A stretch of 38,911 nt of DNA, from NCBI GenBank assembly GCA_964443525.1, contig CAYUCY010000007.1, positions 1-38,911 of the forward strand, in the 5' to 3' direction. Made by a program: the position numbers and the translations under genes. This stretch comes from CAYUCY01 sp964443525 (lineage in GTDB: Bacteria > Pseudomonadota > Alphaproteobacteria > Caedimonadales > Caedimonadaceae). Positions 1 to 7,240 of the stretch are shown here, piece by piece (within the stretch, counting starts at the first letter, position 1; the number at the start of each line of letters is the position of its first letter). Below the pieces are notes generated by a model. It was not told where the DNA came from and did no database searches. It saw nothing but the letters and a program-made list of their open reading frames with translations.

Positions 1-2
1 AA

Positions 3-68
3 CAGAGTCAGCAAGTGCAAAGGAAACTTAACGATTTGACGAAAACAATAAGAAAATCAAGGACATAA
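3..68 (+). CDS. possible 3' end of an upstream gene (partial)
   Basis: An open frame enters from the left edge and stops with TAA at 66-68, two bases before the aroK start. The 21 visible residues are polar and rich in Gln, Lys and Arg (QSQQVQRKLNDL...), like a coiled-coil tail. Too little is present to name a family. The short distance to aroK would fit an operon, but the open frame could be chance. Confidence 0.25.
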   Translation, partial: QSQQVQRKLNDLTKTIRKSRT

Positions 69-70
69 AG

Positions 71-613
71 ATGACTGGCAGACGACTGATCATTCTTCCC
101 AAAACAATCGCACTGGTTGGGATGATGGGCGTTGGGAAAACGAGTGTAGGTCGACGTCTAGCAAAACAATTAGGCGTCGCCTTTAAGGATTCGGACATCG
201 AGGTGGAACAAGCTGCAGGGAGGTCCGTTGCCGAAATTTACGACTGGTATGGAGAGCAAGCCTTCAGAGATACGGAAAAGCGTGTTATTCAACGCCTTTT
301 GAGTGAGAAACCCCATATCCTCTCAACGGGAGTCGAGGCGTTTATTACCCCCGAAACACGGGATCTCATTAAGCAAAATGCTTACTCGGTTTGGCTTAAA
401 GCTTCTTTGAATACGATTCTGCCGCGCGTAGAACGCCGCAGCCATAGGCCTCAGCTAGAAAAAGGAGATAAAGGAGAGATCCTCGAGGAGCTCATCGAAG
501 AGTATTATCCCATCTATGAGGAGGCCGACATTCACATTGACTGCGATAACCAGTCGCCGGATTTAACCGTTGAAAAGATCATCGATGAATTGGAGACTCG
601 TTTTTGGAAGTAA
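71..613 (+). CDS. aroK: shikimate kinase, with an altered GGG substrate motif
   Basis: Shikimate kinase phosphorylates shikimate with ATP in aromatic amino acid synthesis, in the cytoplasm. The 180-residue length is normal. A P-loop (GMMGVGKTS, residues 18-26), the acidic DSD (40-42), the Arg in AFRDTE (64-69) and the lid Arg in SHRPQL (124-129) are all present. The highly conserved glycine triplet after Ser-Thr, normally STGGGAF and part of the shikimate site, reads STGVEAF here (residues 85-91), so two of three glycines are lost. The usual partner aroB does not follow; a uracil-DNA glycosylase overlaps the 3' end instead. AGGA lies just upstream of the ATG. The fold assignment is firm. Whether it still has shikimate kinase activity is doubtful. 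Confidence 0.88.
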   Translation: MTGRRLIILPKTIALVGMMGVGKTSVGRRLAKQLGVAFKDSDIEVEQAAGRSVAEIYDWYGEQAFRDTEKRVIQRLLSEKPHILSTGVEAFITPETRDLIKQNAYSVWLKASLNTILPRVERRSHRPQLEKGDKGEILEELIEEYYPIYEEADIHIDCDNQSPDLTVEKIIDELETRFWK

Positions 614-1413
614 GGGATGCTCCCTGTAAAGTTGCCGACCTCGTGGATACGCTGACTTTTCTCAGTGAGATCGGCGCAACGGAGGCGCATTCTCCCGCAG
701 CTCTCTCAAAACTTAATTTGATTCCCATCCCCTTCAAGCGTCGCCGCAAAAACGAAGCGTTTCCAAAAGAAGCGCTTCTCGTTCCTGCACCCCTTCCTCC
801 GCGCAAGGAAGTTTTCACAATGACACAGCCTCTAGCCCAAGGGGTATCCACACTTGAAGAATTAAGGGTTGCTCTTGAATCTTTCGACGGCTGTGCGCTA
901 AAGAAAACGGCGCTCCATACGGTTTTTGCGAGAGGAAATCCCAAAGCCGATGTGATGCTGATCGGAGAAGCTCCTGGGGCAGATGAGGATCGGTTGGGTA
1001 AACCTTTCGTGGGCCTTTCGGGGCAGCTTCTTGATCGAATTCTGGCAACTGTCGGACTCGGTGAGGAGACCGTTTATATTTCAAATATCGTGAATTGGCG
1101 TCCTCCCGGCAACCGGCAGCCGACCTCGGATGAAATCGCTTTGTGTCTACCCTTTATCTTAAGGCATATCGAGCTGGTTGCGCCGAAAGTCATCGTTCTT
1201 TTAGGCGGGACGGCCGTGAAGGCTCTTTTAAATACTGTTGACGGAATTATCAAGATGCGGGGAAAGTGGCTTTCGAGTCCTCTTCTCCCTGGCACTCTGG
1301 ATATCAAAATTTTAGCAACCTTCCACCCTGCTTATCTTCTCAGATCTCCGGGTCAAAAGCGCCTTGTCTGGCTAGATTTTCTCAAACTCAAAAAGTATCT
1401 CGAAACAGTTTAA
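604..1413 (+). CDS. uracil-DNA glycosylase, family 4/SPO1-related type
   Basis: This enzyme should remove uracil from DNA in base-excision repair. Motif A is GEAPGADED (residues 121-129), followed by GKPFVGLSGQLLD, and the second active-site motif is HPAYLL (241-246). RPPGNRQPT (167-174) is typical of the family. The start is a TTG at 604, supported by GGAG at 592-595 and by N-terminal residues 11-30 (LVDTLTFLSEIGATEA), which resemble the N-terminus of alphaproteobacterial homologues. It overlaps aroK by 10 bases, implying co-translation. Of the four cysteines that hold the [4Fe-4S] cluster in classical family 4 enzymes, C97 and C181 remain, while the other two positions appear to be K100 and W165. 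The next ATG, at 820, would remove the conserved N-terminus. Confidence 0.85.
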   Translation: MEVRDAPCKVADLVDTLTFLSEIGATEAHSPAALSKLNLIPIPFKRRRKNEAFPKEALLVPAPLPPRKEVFTMTQPLAQGVSTLEELRVALESFDGCALKKTALHTVFARGNPKADVMLIGEAPGADEDRLGKPFVGLSGQLLDRILATVGLGEETVYISNIVNWRPPGNRQPTSDEIALCLPFILRHIELVAPKVIVLLGGTAVKALLNTVDGIIKMRGKWLSSPLLPGTLDIKILATFHPAYLLRSPGQKRLVWLDFLKLKKYLETV

Positions 1414-1489
1414 TTTTCTCTTGAATTTACCTTACACGTTGAATAAGCTTTAACTTCAGCTGCTCAGTCGTAAGGCCCTGTTGTTTCCT

Positions 1490-1513
1490 GCCGAGTCTTC
1501 GGTGTCGGTTTTT
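1490..1513 (+). terminator. weak possible intrinsic terminator after the glycosylase gene
   Basis: CCGA at 1491-1494 pairs with TCGG at 1505-1508, and five Ts follow directly (1509-1513). The stem is only four to five pairs, so this is a weak candidate separating the aroK-udg unit from the MFS gene. Confidence 0.3.
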
Positions 1514-1536
1514 CATATTTTAAAATTAACGAAGAG

Positions 1537-1550
1537 GATGCTTACGCATC
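1537..1550. repeat. short hairpin in the MFS leader
   Basis: GATGC (1537-1541) and GCATC (1546-1550) flank TTAC, 15 bases before the MFS start codon. A small hairpin here could affect translation of the exporter. There is no direct evidence of function. Confidence 0.25.
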
Positions 1551-1565
1551 TTCAAGAGACTTAGA

Positions 1566-2747
1566 ATGTTAAACAAATTTATAATTGTATTTTTTATTGC
1601 GGTGAGTATGGCTTTTACGATCGGGGCGATTGACATTTATGCACCATGTTTGCCGGATATGATTCAAGATTTTCAAGGATGTAACCCCTCCGATCTGCAG
1701 CTGACTTTTTCGTTTAATGCGTTGGGCTCTTGCCTTGCGAGCCTTTTCGTGGGAGGCCTCTCGGATGCTTTCGGCCGGCGGCAAGTTTTTTTGCTTTCCT
1801 TGTTCGGGCTTGCTTTGACAGCTCTCGTTGCGGCGTTTAGCGAGAGCTTACCCCTTTTTTACACGGCTCGACTCGGGCAAGGACTTTTTGGAGCTGCAAT
1901 GCCCGTCGTGGGTCTTGCGATCGTCTCGGATTTAATGAAGGGGCCGCGTCTCTCTCAGGTCATGTCCTGGCTCGGGTGCATGATTACAGCCTCCGTCGCT
2001 CTTGCGCCAATGCTCGGCGGGTACATTGGCCACAATCACGGATGGCGGTCGATCTTTTATTTTATTGCTCTCGGTGTTTTTATTTTGTGGCTTTTCGGTG
2101 CAAAGTTTCTTAAAGAGACGATCACCCCGCATTTTCAGTTTTCTCCCAAAAGGTTTTGGAATGATTTCAGAACGCTTATCAAAGAGCCGGTCATTCTCGG
2201 TATTGCTCTGATTAACGGGTTACTGCTGGCGGGGTATATCAGCTTTATTACGACAAGCGCTTATTACTATATCTCAGTCAAAGGCCTTTCAAGTGCCGAA
2301 TTCGGTCTTTTTACAGGTCTCTGCATTTCATTCAGCGTCTTGAGCCACCTGCTGGTTTCTTATCTTACAAAAATTCTTTCAAGGATCCGGATTTTTCAAA
2401 CGGGCATCGCCCTTGCAGCGGGCGGGTCTTTTTTGATGGTCCTTCTGGTTCTTTTTTCTCTGGAAGATTTTAGGCTTCTAGCTCTTCCGACCATTTTAAT
2501 GGCGATGTCCTTCGGGTTTATCTTTGCCCCCACAACAGCCCTGATTCTGGAGAGATTCCATTCGATTGCAGGATCAGCCTCTTCCTTTTTGGCCTTCGTG
2601 CGGATGATCTTGTTAGGTTTGATCATCTATTTTGCAGGCGTCTTTTATCAGGAAACTTTGGGCACGACCGTCTTGATGTTTCTCTTAAGTGCTTTCAGCG
2701 CGTTGACTCTCTTTTGGAGACTCAGGAAAAAAATTTGTCATTTCTAG
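1566..2747 (+). CDS. Bcr/CflA-type MFS drug exporter
   Basis: A 393-residue, strongly hydrophobic protein with about 12 predicted membrane segments: the size and shape of a DHA1 drug:proton antiporter in the inner membrane. The N-terminal segment has the Bcr/CflA signature IDIYAPCLPDM (residues 22-32). The MFS motif between helices 2 and 3 is GGLSDAFGRRQVFL (63-76), and a WRSIFYF motif precedes helix 6. The C-terminus ends in a basic tail. The start ATG at 1566 has only a weak AGAG-type ribosome site. A 152-base gap separates it from the glycosylase gene, and the antiporter gene follows after 37 bases, so they may share a transcript. The substrate cannot be told from sequence. Confidence 0.85.
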   Translation: MLNKFIIVFFIAVSMAFTIGAIDIYAPCLPDMIQDFQGCNPSDLQLTFSFNALGSCLASLFVGGLSDAFGRRQVFLLSLFGLALTALVAAFSESLPLFYTARLGQGLFGAAMPVVGLAIVSDLMKGPRLSQVMSWLGCMITASVALAPMLGGYIGHNHGWRSIFYFIALGVFILWLFGAKFLKETITPHFQFSPKRFWNDFRTLIKEPVILGIALINGLLLAGYISFITTSAYYYISVKGLSSAEFGLFTGLCISFSVLSHLLVSYLTKILSRIRIFQTGIALAAGGSFLMVLLVLFSLEDFRLLALPTILMAMSFGFIFAPTTALILERFHSIAGSASSFLAFVRMILLGLIIYFAGVFYQETLGTTVLMFLLSAFSALTLFWRLRKKICHF

Positions 2748-2784
2748 ATTGATCTCGACGGGGTTATGATGTTTCATAATTCTT

Positions 2785-4110
2785 ATGCACGGAGATTTGG
2801 AATTAACCCTTATTGCGCTTGTGGTTTTGGCCGCCCTTGGGTGCGGCTTGCTTCTTGAGCGCTTTCGTCAGCCCGCTATCCTCGGATATATCATGGCGGG
2901 TGTTTTGTTGGGGCCCTCTCTTCTAGGATTCGTTGAAAATCGGGCCATTGTCGCAGAACTAGCGGAGCTTGGGGTTCTGATGCTCCTTTTCCTGATCGGA
3001 ATGGAGTTAAATCTAACTTCCTTCAAGTCAGTCCTTTTTTTAAGCGTAGGGACGGTCCTTCTTCAAATTGGTGTGATGCTCGCGGTGATGGGTGCTCTTG
3101 GTTACCTTTTTAATTTAGGGGTCGGGCTTACGCTCGTCCTTGCCTTCTCAATCGCACTTTCTAGCACGGCAGTTGCCGTCAAAATGCTTTCGGGAATCGA
3201 GGAAGCGCAAACGGCTACGGGCAAGATCACCATCGGCGTCCTGATCGCACAAGACTTGGCTGTTGTACCCATCATTCTCTTTTTGCGCGGCATGGGCGTA
3301 GGGGGCATGGCCCTCATAATCTTCTTTAAAATCGCCCTTTCAATCGGAATTTTAGTAGGCCTTATCTGGTATTTATCCCGGCGTGAAAAGCTGTCCCTTC
3401 CCTTCTCGAAAATCGTCTCAGGTCATGAGGACTTAATGCCTCTCGCGGCTCTTCTTTTTTGCTTTGGATGCGCTTCTCTTTCGGGTTTGATCGGCCTCTC
3501 GGCGCCCTATGGGGCTTTTTTGGGAGGACTCATCATCGGAAATACGGTCCAAAGCAAGTTGATGATCGAGACAACAAAACCTATTCAGGCTGTCCTGATG
3601 ATGGTCTTTTTTCTGTCGGTTGGTTTGTTGATGGACTTGAGATATGTTTGGGATCACCTCTTTAAGGTTTTTGTTCTTTTGGTCGTTATTACGCTCGGAA
3701 AAACTTTTTTGAATATTTTTATTCTGAGGCTTTTTAAAAAATCCTGGCAAAAGTCCTTTCTTGCCGGTCTTCTTCTTTCTCAAATGGGAGAATTTGCCTT
3801 TTTACTGGCAACGATTGGTGCAGACAGTAAATTAATCGGAGAGGACGGGAAAAGCCTGATTATTTCTCTTGCTGCGATTTCTCTTGCCTTTAGCCCTCTT
3901 TGGCTTTCCGCAGCCCGTAGGCTTCATGATTTTGCGACCAATCACTCTACCTTCCAACAACTGCTCACTATGACTTATGGAACGGAAATCAAATATTTGG
4001 GCCAAACCTGGCAGGGCGCGAAAACCTTGTGGCAGAAGGTTGTTGCACAACTTTCCAAATCAACGTCTTCAAATCCTCCTTCAAAAAAGCAGCCAGATTC
4101 CGATGCCTAA
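2785..4110 (+). CDS. CPA2-family cation:proton antiporter (KefB/NapA type)
   Basis: A 441-residue membrane protein of the monovalent cation:proton antiporter-2 family. It begins with a typical helix followed by LLERFRQPAILGYIMAGVLLGP (near residues 24-45), and has LGVLMLLFLIGMELN (62-76) and the SSTAVAVKMLS segment characteristic of the transport core. About 12 membrane segments are followed by a 60-residue hydrophilic tail. There is no TrkA-N (RCK) domain, so it lacks the nucleotide-binding regulator of KefB/KefC. The stop overlaps the rnhB start by 8 bases, indicating translational coupling. The transported ion (K+ or Na+) is not decidable. Confidence 0.85.
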   Translation: MHGDLELTLIALVVLAALGCGLLLERFRQPAILGYIMAGVLLGPSLLGFVENRAIVAELAELGVLMLLFLIGMELNLTSFKSVLFLSVGTVLLQIGVMLAVMGALGYLFNLGVGLTLVLAFSIALSSTAVAVKMLSGIEEAQTATGKITIGVLIAQDLAVVPIILFLRGMGVGGMALIIFFKIALSIGILVGLIWYLSRREKLSLPFSKIVSGHEDLMPLAALLFCFGCASLSGLIGLSAPYGAFLGGLIIGNTVQSKLMIETTKPIQAVLMMVFFLSVGLLMDLRYVWDHLFKVFVLLVVITLGKTFLNIFILRLFKKSWQKSFLAGLLLSQMGEFAFLLATIGADSKLIGEDGKSLIISLAAISLAFSPLWLSAARRLHDFATNHSTFQQLLTMTYGTEIKYLGQTWQGAKTLWQKVVAQLSKSTSSNPPSKKQPDSDA

Positions 4111-4720
4111 TTTTTCTCTCGAAGACCAATTTAAAGGGTATGTGGCCGGCCTTGATGAAGCGGGGTGTGGTCCGTGGGCGGGTCCCGTTACAGCGGCAGC
4201 CTTAGTGTTTGATAGATCTCTGATTCCCGAGCGCCTTCTAAACGAGCTCAGGGACTCAAAGAAGTTAAGCGAAAGCAAACGTCTCGAACTTTATGGGATT
4301 CTGCTGAAAGAGAAAAATAAATCTTGTTGGTGGGCGATTTCCGAAGCGAGTGTTTGCGAGATAGATCGTCTGAATATCCGGGCTGCGGCCCTTCTTGCCA
4401 TGCACCGTGCTTTCGAAGAACTCGGCATTCAAGTCAGTGCCGCCCTTGTGGACGGGATCGTAAAGCCCACCCTCGCTTGCCCTACGTTGACCGTAAAGAA
4501 AGGAGATGACAAAAGTCTCTCCATCGCCGCCGCCTCTATTCTTGCAAAAGTGACGCGGGATCGAACCATGAAGGAGCTCGCTCTCGATTTTCCCGGATAC
4601 GGCTGGGAGAGGAATGCAGGCTACGGAACGAAAGAACATTCGGAAGCCCTTGTTGAATTAGGTGTTACACCCCATCACAGGCGATCTTTTTCACCGATAA
4701 AAATGCTGCTAGCTGCCTGA
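4103..4720 (+). CDS. rnhB: ribonuclease HII
   Basis: RNase HII cuts the RNA strand of RNA-DNA hybrids and removes misinserted ribonucleotides. The chosen ATG at 4103 gives 205 residues, the normal length; a longer open frame reaches back to 3977 but lies inside the antiporter gene. The active-site acids are D18 and E19 in LDEAG, the Asp of ALVDG, and the Asp of KVTRDRTM. The loop normally reading DEAGRGP is DEAGCGP, so the Arg of the GRG motif that contacts the substrate is a Cys (C22). The rest (KGDDKSLSIAAASILAKVTRD, GYGTKEH, HRRSF) is canonical. It overlaps the antiporter gene by 8 bases. Confidence 0.93.
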   Translation: MPNFSLEDQFKGYVAGLDEAGCGPWAGPVTAAALVFDRSLIPERLLNELRDSKKLSESKRLELYGILLKEKNKSCWWAISEASVCEIDRLNIRAAALLAMHRAFEELGIQVSAALVDGIVKPTLACPTLTVKKGDDKSLSIAAASILAKVTRDRTMKELALDFPGYGWERNAGYGTKEHSEALVELGVTPHHRRSFSPIKMLLAA

Positions 4721-4788
4721 ACAGATCAACGGTAGACGTCTCTTAAAAGAAAATCTATACTTCGGATCAATTTGGAAAAAGAGGAAAA

Positions 4789-5418
4789 ATGACCCGACGG
4801 TTCTTTTGGTTTTGTGCCTCTCTCACCTTGCCCTTTTCTTGGGCCTTAGGTCTTATTTTGTTTTACCTAAGTCCTCCCACTGCGACGCTGCCTGCCGATC
4901 CAGCGGACGCCATCATCGTTCTGACGGGCGGGCGGGACCGGATTAAGGCGGGTCTGGATCTTTACCGAGATGGAAAAGGGCATGCTCTTTTTATTTCGGG
5001 CGTTCATAAGGATGTCCGTTTTGAAGATCTTTTTAAAGAATCTTCTCCTCAAGAACGAGAACAGCTCAAAAAATCAATATTTTTGGATTATAACGCAAGC
5101 AATACGATCGAAAATGCTCAAAGGGCCCGCGAATGGGTAAAACATCATCAGATTCGTTCTTTAATTTTGGTTACGGCCGACTTCCATATGAGACGTAGCC
5201 TTCTTGAATTCCATCAACGTCTTGACGATGTTGTCATTTATCCCTATCCCGTTGCAGACGTCATTTTTGCAAGAGGGGAGACGGGAGATAAAGAATCCTT
5301 TCCTTCTATGCAGGATCGGAAGGTTTTCCTCGTCTTGAAAGAATATCATAAGTACTTGGGTGCCTTAGCAAGAGCTCTTGCTCGCAAGACCGTTTTACTA
5401 TGGAGACCAACCTCATGA
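4789..5418 (+). CDS. YdcF/ElyC-like DUF218 envelope protein
   Basis: A 209-residue protein with one N-terminal membrane segment (about residues 5-27), then a DUF218 domain beginning PADPADAIIVLTGGRDRI (35-52). Other family marks are LYRDGKGHALFISG, the NTIENA segment and LILVTADFHMRRS. Members are inner-membrane or periplasmic proteins linked to envelope and cell-wall homeostasis; the reaction is not established. GAGG lies before the ATG. The stop codon overlaps the start of the PlsC-DUF2125 gene as ATGA (5415-5418), so the two are translationally coupled, suggesting a shared membrane-lipid or envelope role. Confidence 0.82.
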   Translation: MTRRFFWFCASLTLPFSWALGLILFYLSPPTATLPADPADAIIVLTGGRDRIKAGLDLYRDGKGHALFISGVHKDVRFEDLFKESSPQEREQLKKSIFLDYNASNTIENAQRAREWVKHHQIRSLILVTADFHMRRSLLEFHQRLDDVVIYPYPVADVIFARGETGDKESFPSMQDRKVFLVLKEYHKYLGALARALARKTVLLWRPTS

Positions 5419-7166
5419 TTTATCTCAGATCCTTTCTCTTTAACGTATTCTTTTTTCTTTGGACTTTTACAATCGTGATGGGAGCAACCCCCGGCCTTCT
5501 TTTGGGCGGGTGGTATATTCGCTTTTGGGCGGATATGTGGGGACGAGGAGTGAATCGCCTTCTTGGACTTGTCGGAATTACCGTTGAAATCAGGGGGCGG
5601 GAGCATGTTCCGTCGGAACCCGTTATTTTTGCTTCAAAGCATCAGTCTACTTGGGAGACAGCTATGGTTGAGACGCTTTTCAGGAACTCAGCCATCATTT
5701 TGAAAAGAGAGCTTATGTACATTCCTTTCTTCGGATGGTTGCTCTGGCGGATCGGATCTATTCACGTAAACCGTAAGAAGGGCTGCAAAGTCTTGCCCCA
5801 GTTAATAAAAGGTGCCAAGGATGCCGTCGGGCAAAGACGGTCCATCTTAATCTTTCCGGAGGGGACTAGAACAAAACCGGGAACTCATGTACCTTACAAG
5901 CAAGGGGTCTTGGCTCTTTATCAGGCAACGGGCGTCAAGGTTATCCCGGCGGCCCACAATGCGGGATACCTTTGGCCGAGGCGAGGATTTCTCAAAAAAC
6001 CGGGGAGGCTCATTTTTGAGTTTTTACCCCCGATAGAACCTGGGTTGACGGGGGAGGCGTTTATGGCAAAGCTGCAATCAACGATAGAAGAGGCTTGTGA
6101 TCGCATTGCAACGGAGGCACCCAATCTTCGGAAAGATGCCTCGAAGGATCGTCGGCGGGGTCTTTTCAAAAATCCCTTTTCTCTTCTTGCCATTACCTTC
6201 TTAGGGGCTGTCACCAGTTATATTCTTTTATGGTTGAGTGCGGCTCAAAAGCTGGAAGATTTTATAAAATCCTCTGCACAGGAGCTCAGGAAATCAGAAA
6301 TCGAAGTTAATTATGATAGCTTTAAAGTTACGGGCTTTCCGTTTCACGTGCTTGCAAAAGTCAAGCATCCGACAATTACGGTTCCTTATCTCGGAAAAAC
6401 GGAACTGAAGGTAAACGGAAAGATCGAGATTTACTCGGGTGTTTGGCACCCAAAGACATTGAGTTTTGATATCAAGGGAGATACCTCCTTGACGTATCGT
6501 CCGAAAAAAGACGGGCACCCTTATGCGGTGATGTTAGAAGACCTCGAGGGCACCTTTACTTACGGGCCTCAAGGGATCGAGAGGCTCACAAGCATTGATC
6601 TGAAGAGCTTGAAAGTTAAAGGAAAGAAGTCCTCGGTTGAGCTCGGGGGGTTGAAATTACTCATTGAACCTACGCCAACCGAAAAGACGCCGTCTGCAAA
6701 AGAAATTGTAATTGATCTTGAAAATTTAAGGCTGGGCCTTGAAACTCATTCTCCATTGGATGAAAAAATTGAAAGCTTAAAAATGAAAGGTATTCTACAC
6801 GGAAATTTGCCTCTGACTTCCCTTCGTGAAGGCCTCGTTGCATGGGCCCAAGCAGGAGGAATGATCGAAATGGCGCGACTCTCCTTTAATTGGGGAAAGG
6901 CCAAATTTAAGGGAGAAGGAGCTTTTGTTTTAGATACGTCTCTCCAGCCGATGGTTACCCTTGCAGGCGAAGCAGAAGAGGTTAGAGAAACCCTCGCCGA
7001 CTTTGTGAAAGCGGGCCTTATTAAATCACAGGCAGCTCACCTAAGCCAGGCGATTACAGAGTTCAAAGAAAACACCAAGTCTCAACAGGTTTCCCTCAGT
7101 CTTCAAAACGGAGAACTCTCCCTGGGCCCCGTCGTGATCGCGCACCTGCCCCTCCTCGAATGGTAA
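5415..7166 (+). CDS. PlsC acyltransferase fused to a DUF2125 domain
   Basis: Residues 1 to about 235 are a 1-acyl-sn-glycerol-3-phosphate acyltransferase. They have an N-terminal membrane segment, the catalytic HX4D-like motif in the alphaproteobacterial form SKHQSTWETA, RELMYIPFFGWLLW, and FPEGTRTKPG. It would add the second acyl chain to make phosphatidic acid at the inner membrane. After a basic linker comes a second membrane segment (FSLLAITFLGAVTSYILLW) and about 310 residues matching the DUF2125 pattern (VNYDSFKVTGFPFHV, then beta-rich sequence). The frame is continuous without a stop. The ATG at 5415 is preferred over 5400 because GGAG at 5402-5405 is well spaced and the overlap with the upstream stop is ATGA. 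I know these two families as separate proteins, so the fusion is notable. Confidence 0.82.
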   Translation: MIYLRSFLFNVFFFLWTFTIVMGATPGLLLGGWYIRFWADMWGRGVNRLLGLVGITVEIRGREHVPSEPVIFASKHQSTWETAMVETLFRNSAIILKRELMYIPFFGWLLWRIGSIHVNRKKGCKVLPQLIKGAKDAVGQRRSILIFPEGTRTKPGTHVPYKQGVLALYQATGVKVIPAAHNAGYLWPRRGFLKKPGRLIFEFLPPIEPGLTGEAFMAKLQSTIEEACDRIATEAPNLRKDASKDRRRGLFKNPFSLLAITFLGAVTSYILLWLSAAQKLEDFIKSSAQELRKSEIEVNYDSFKVTGFPFHVLAKVKHPTITVPYLGKTELKVNGKIEIYSGVWHPKTLSFDIKGDTSLTYRPKKDGHPYAVMLEDLEGTFTYGPQGIERLTSIDLKSLKVKGKKSSVELGGLKLLIEPTPTEKTPSAKEIVIDLENLRLGLETHSPLDEKIESLKMKGILHGNLPLTSLREGLVAWAQAGGMIEMARLSFNWGKAKFKGEGAFVLDTSLQPMVTLAGEAEEVRETLADFVKAGLIKSQAAHLSQAITEFKENTKSQQVSLSLQNGELSLGPVVIAHLPLLEW

Positions 7167-7195
7167 TCCTCCCTCTTTGTTGAGGACTTGAGGCA

Positions 7196-7204
7196 TGCTA
7201 TACT
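7196..7204 (+). promoter_or_regulatory. extended -10 promoter for mscS
   Basis: TGC followed directly by TATACT at 7199-7204 is an extended -10 element, 36 bases before the mscS start. No good -35 is visible, as expected for extended -10 promoters. The site lies in the 74-base gap after the PlsC fusion gene. Confidence 0.4.
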
Positions 7205-7240
7205 TATTCTAAAGCAAGATAAAGTCTTGCAGGGAAAGGC

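Noticed and set aside
579..944. Antisense frame of about 121 codons opposite the glycosylase gene
   Set aside because: No ribosome site or recognisable domain, and it lies opposite a well supported gene; chance open frame.
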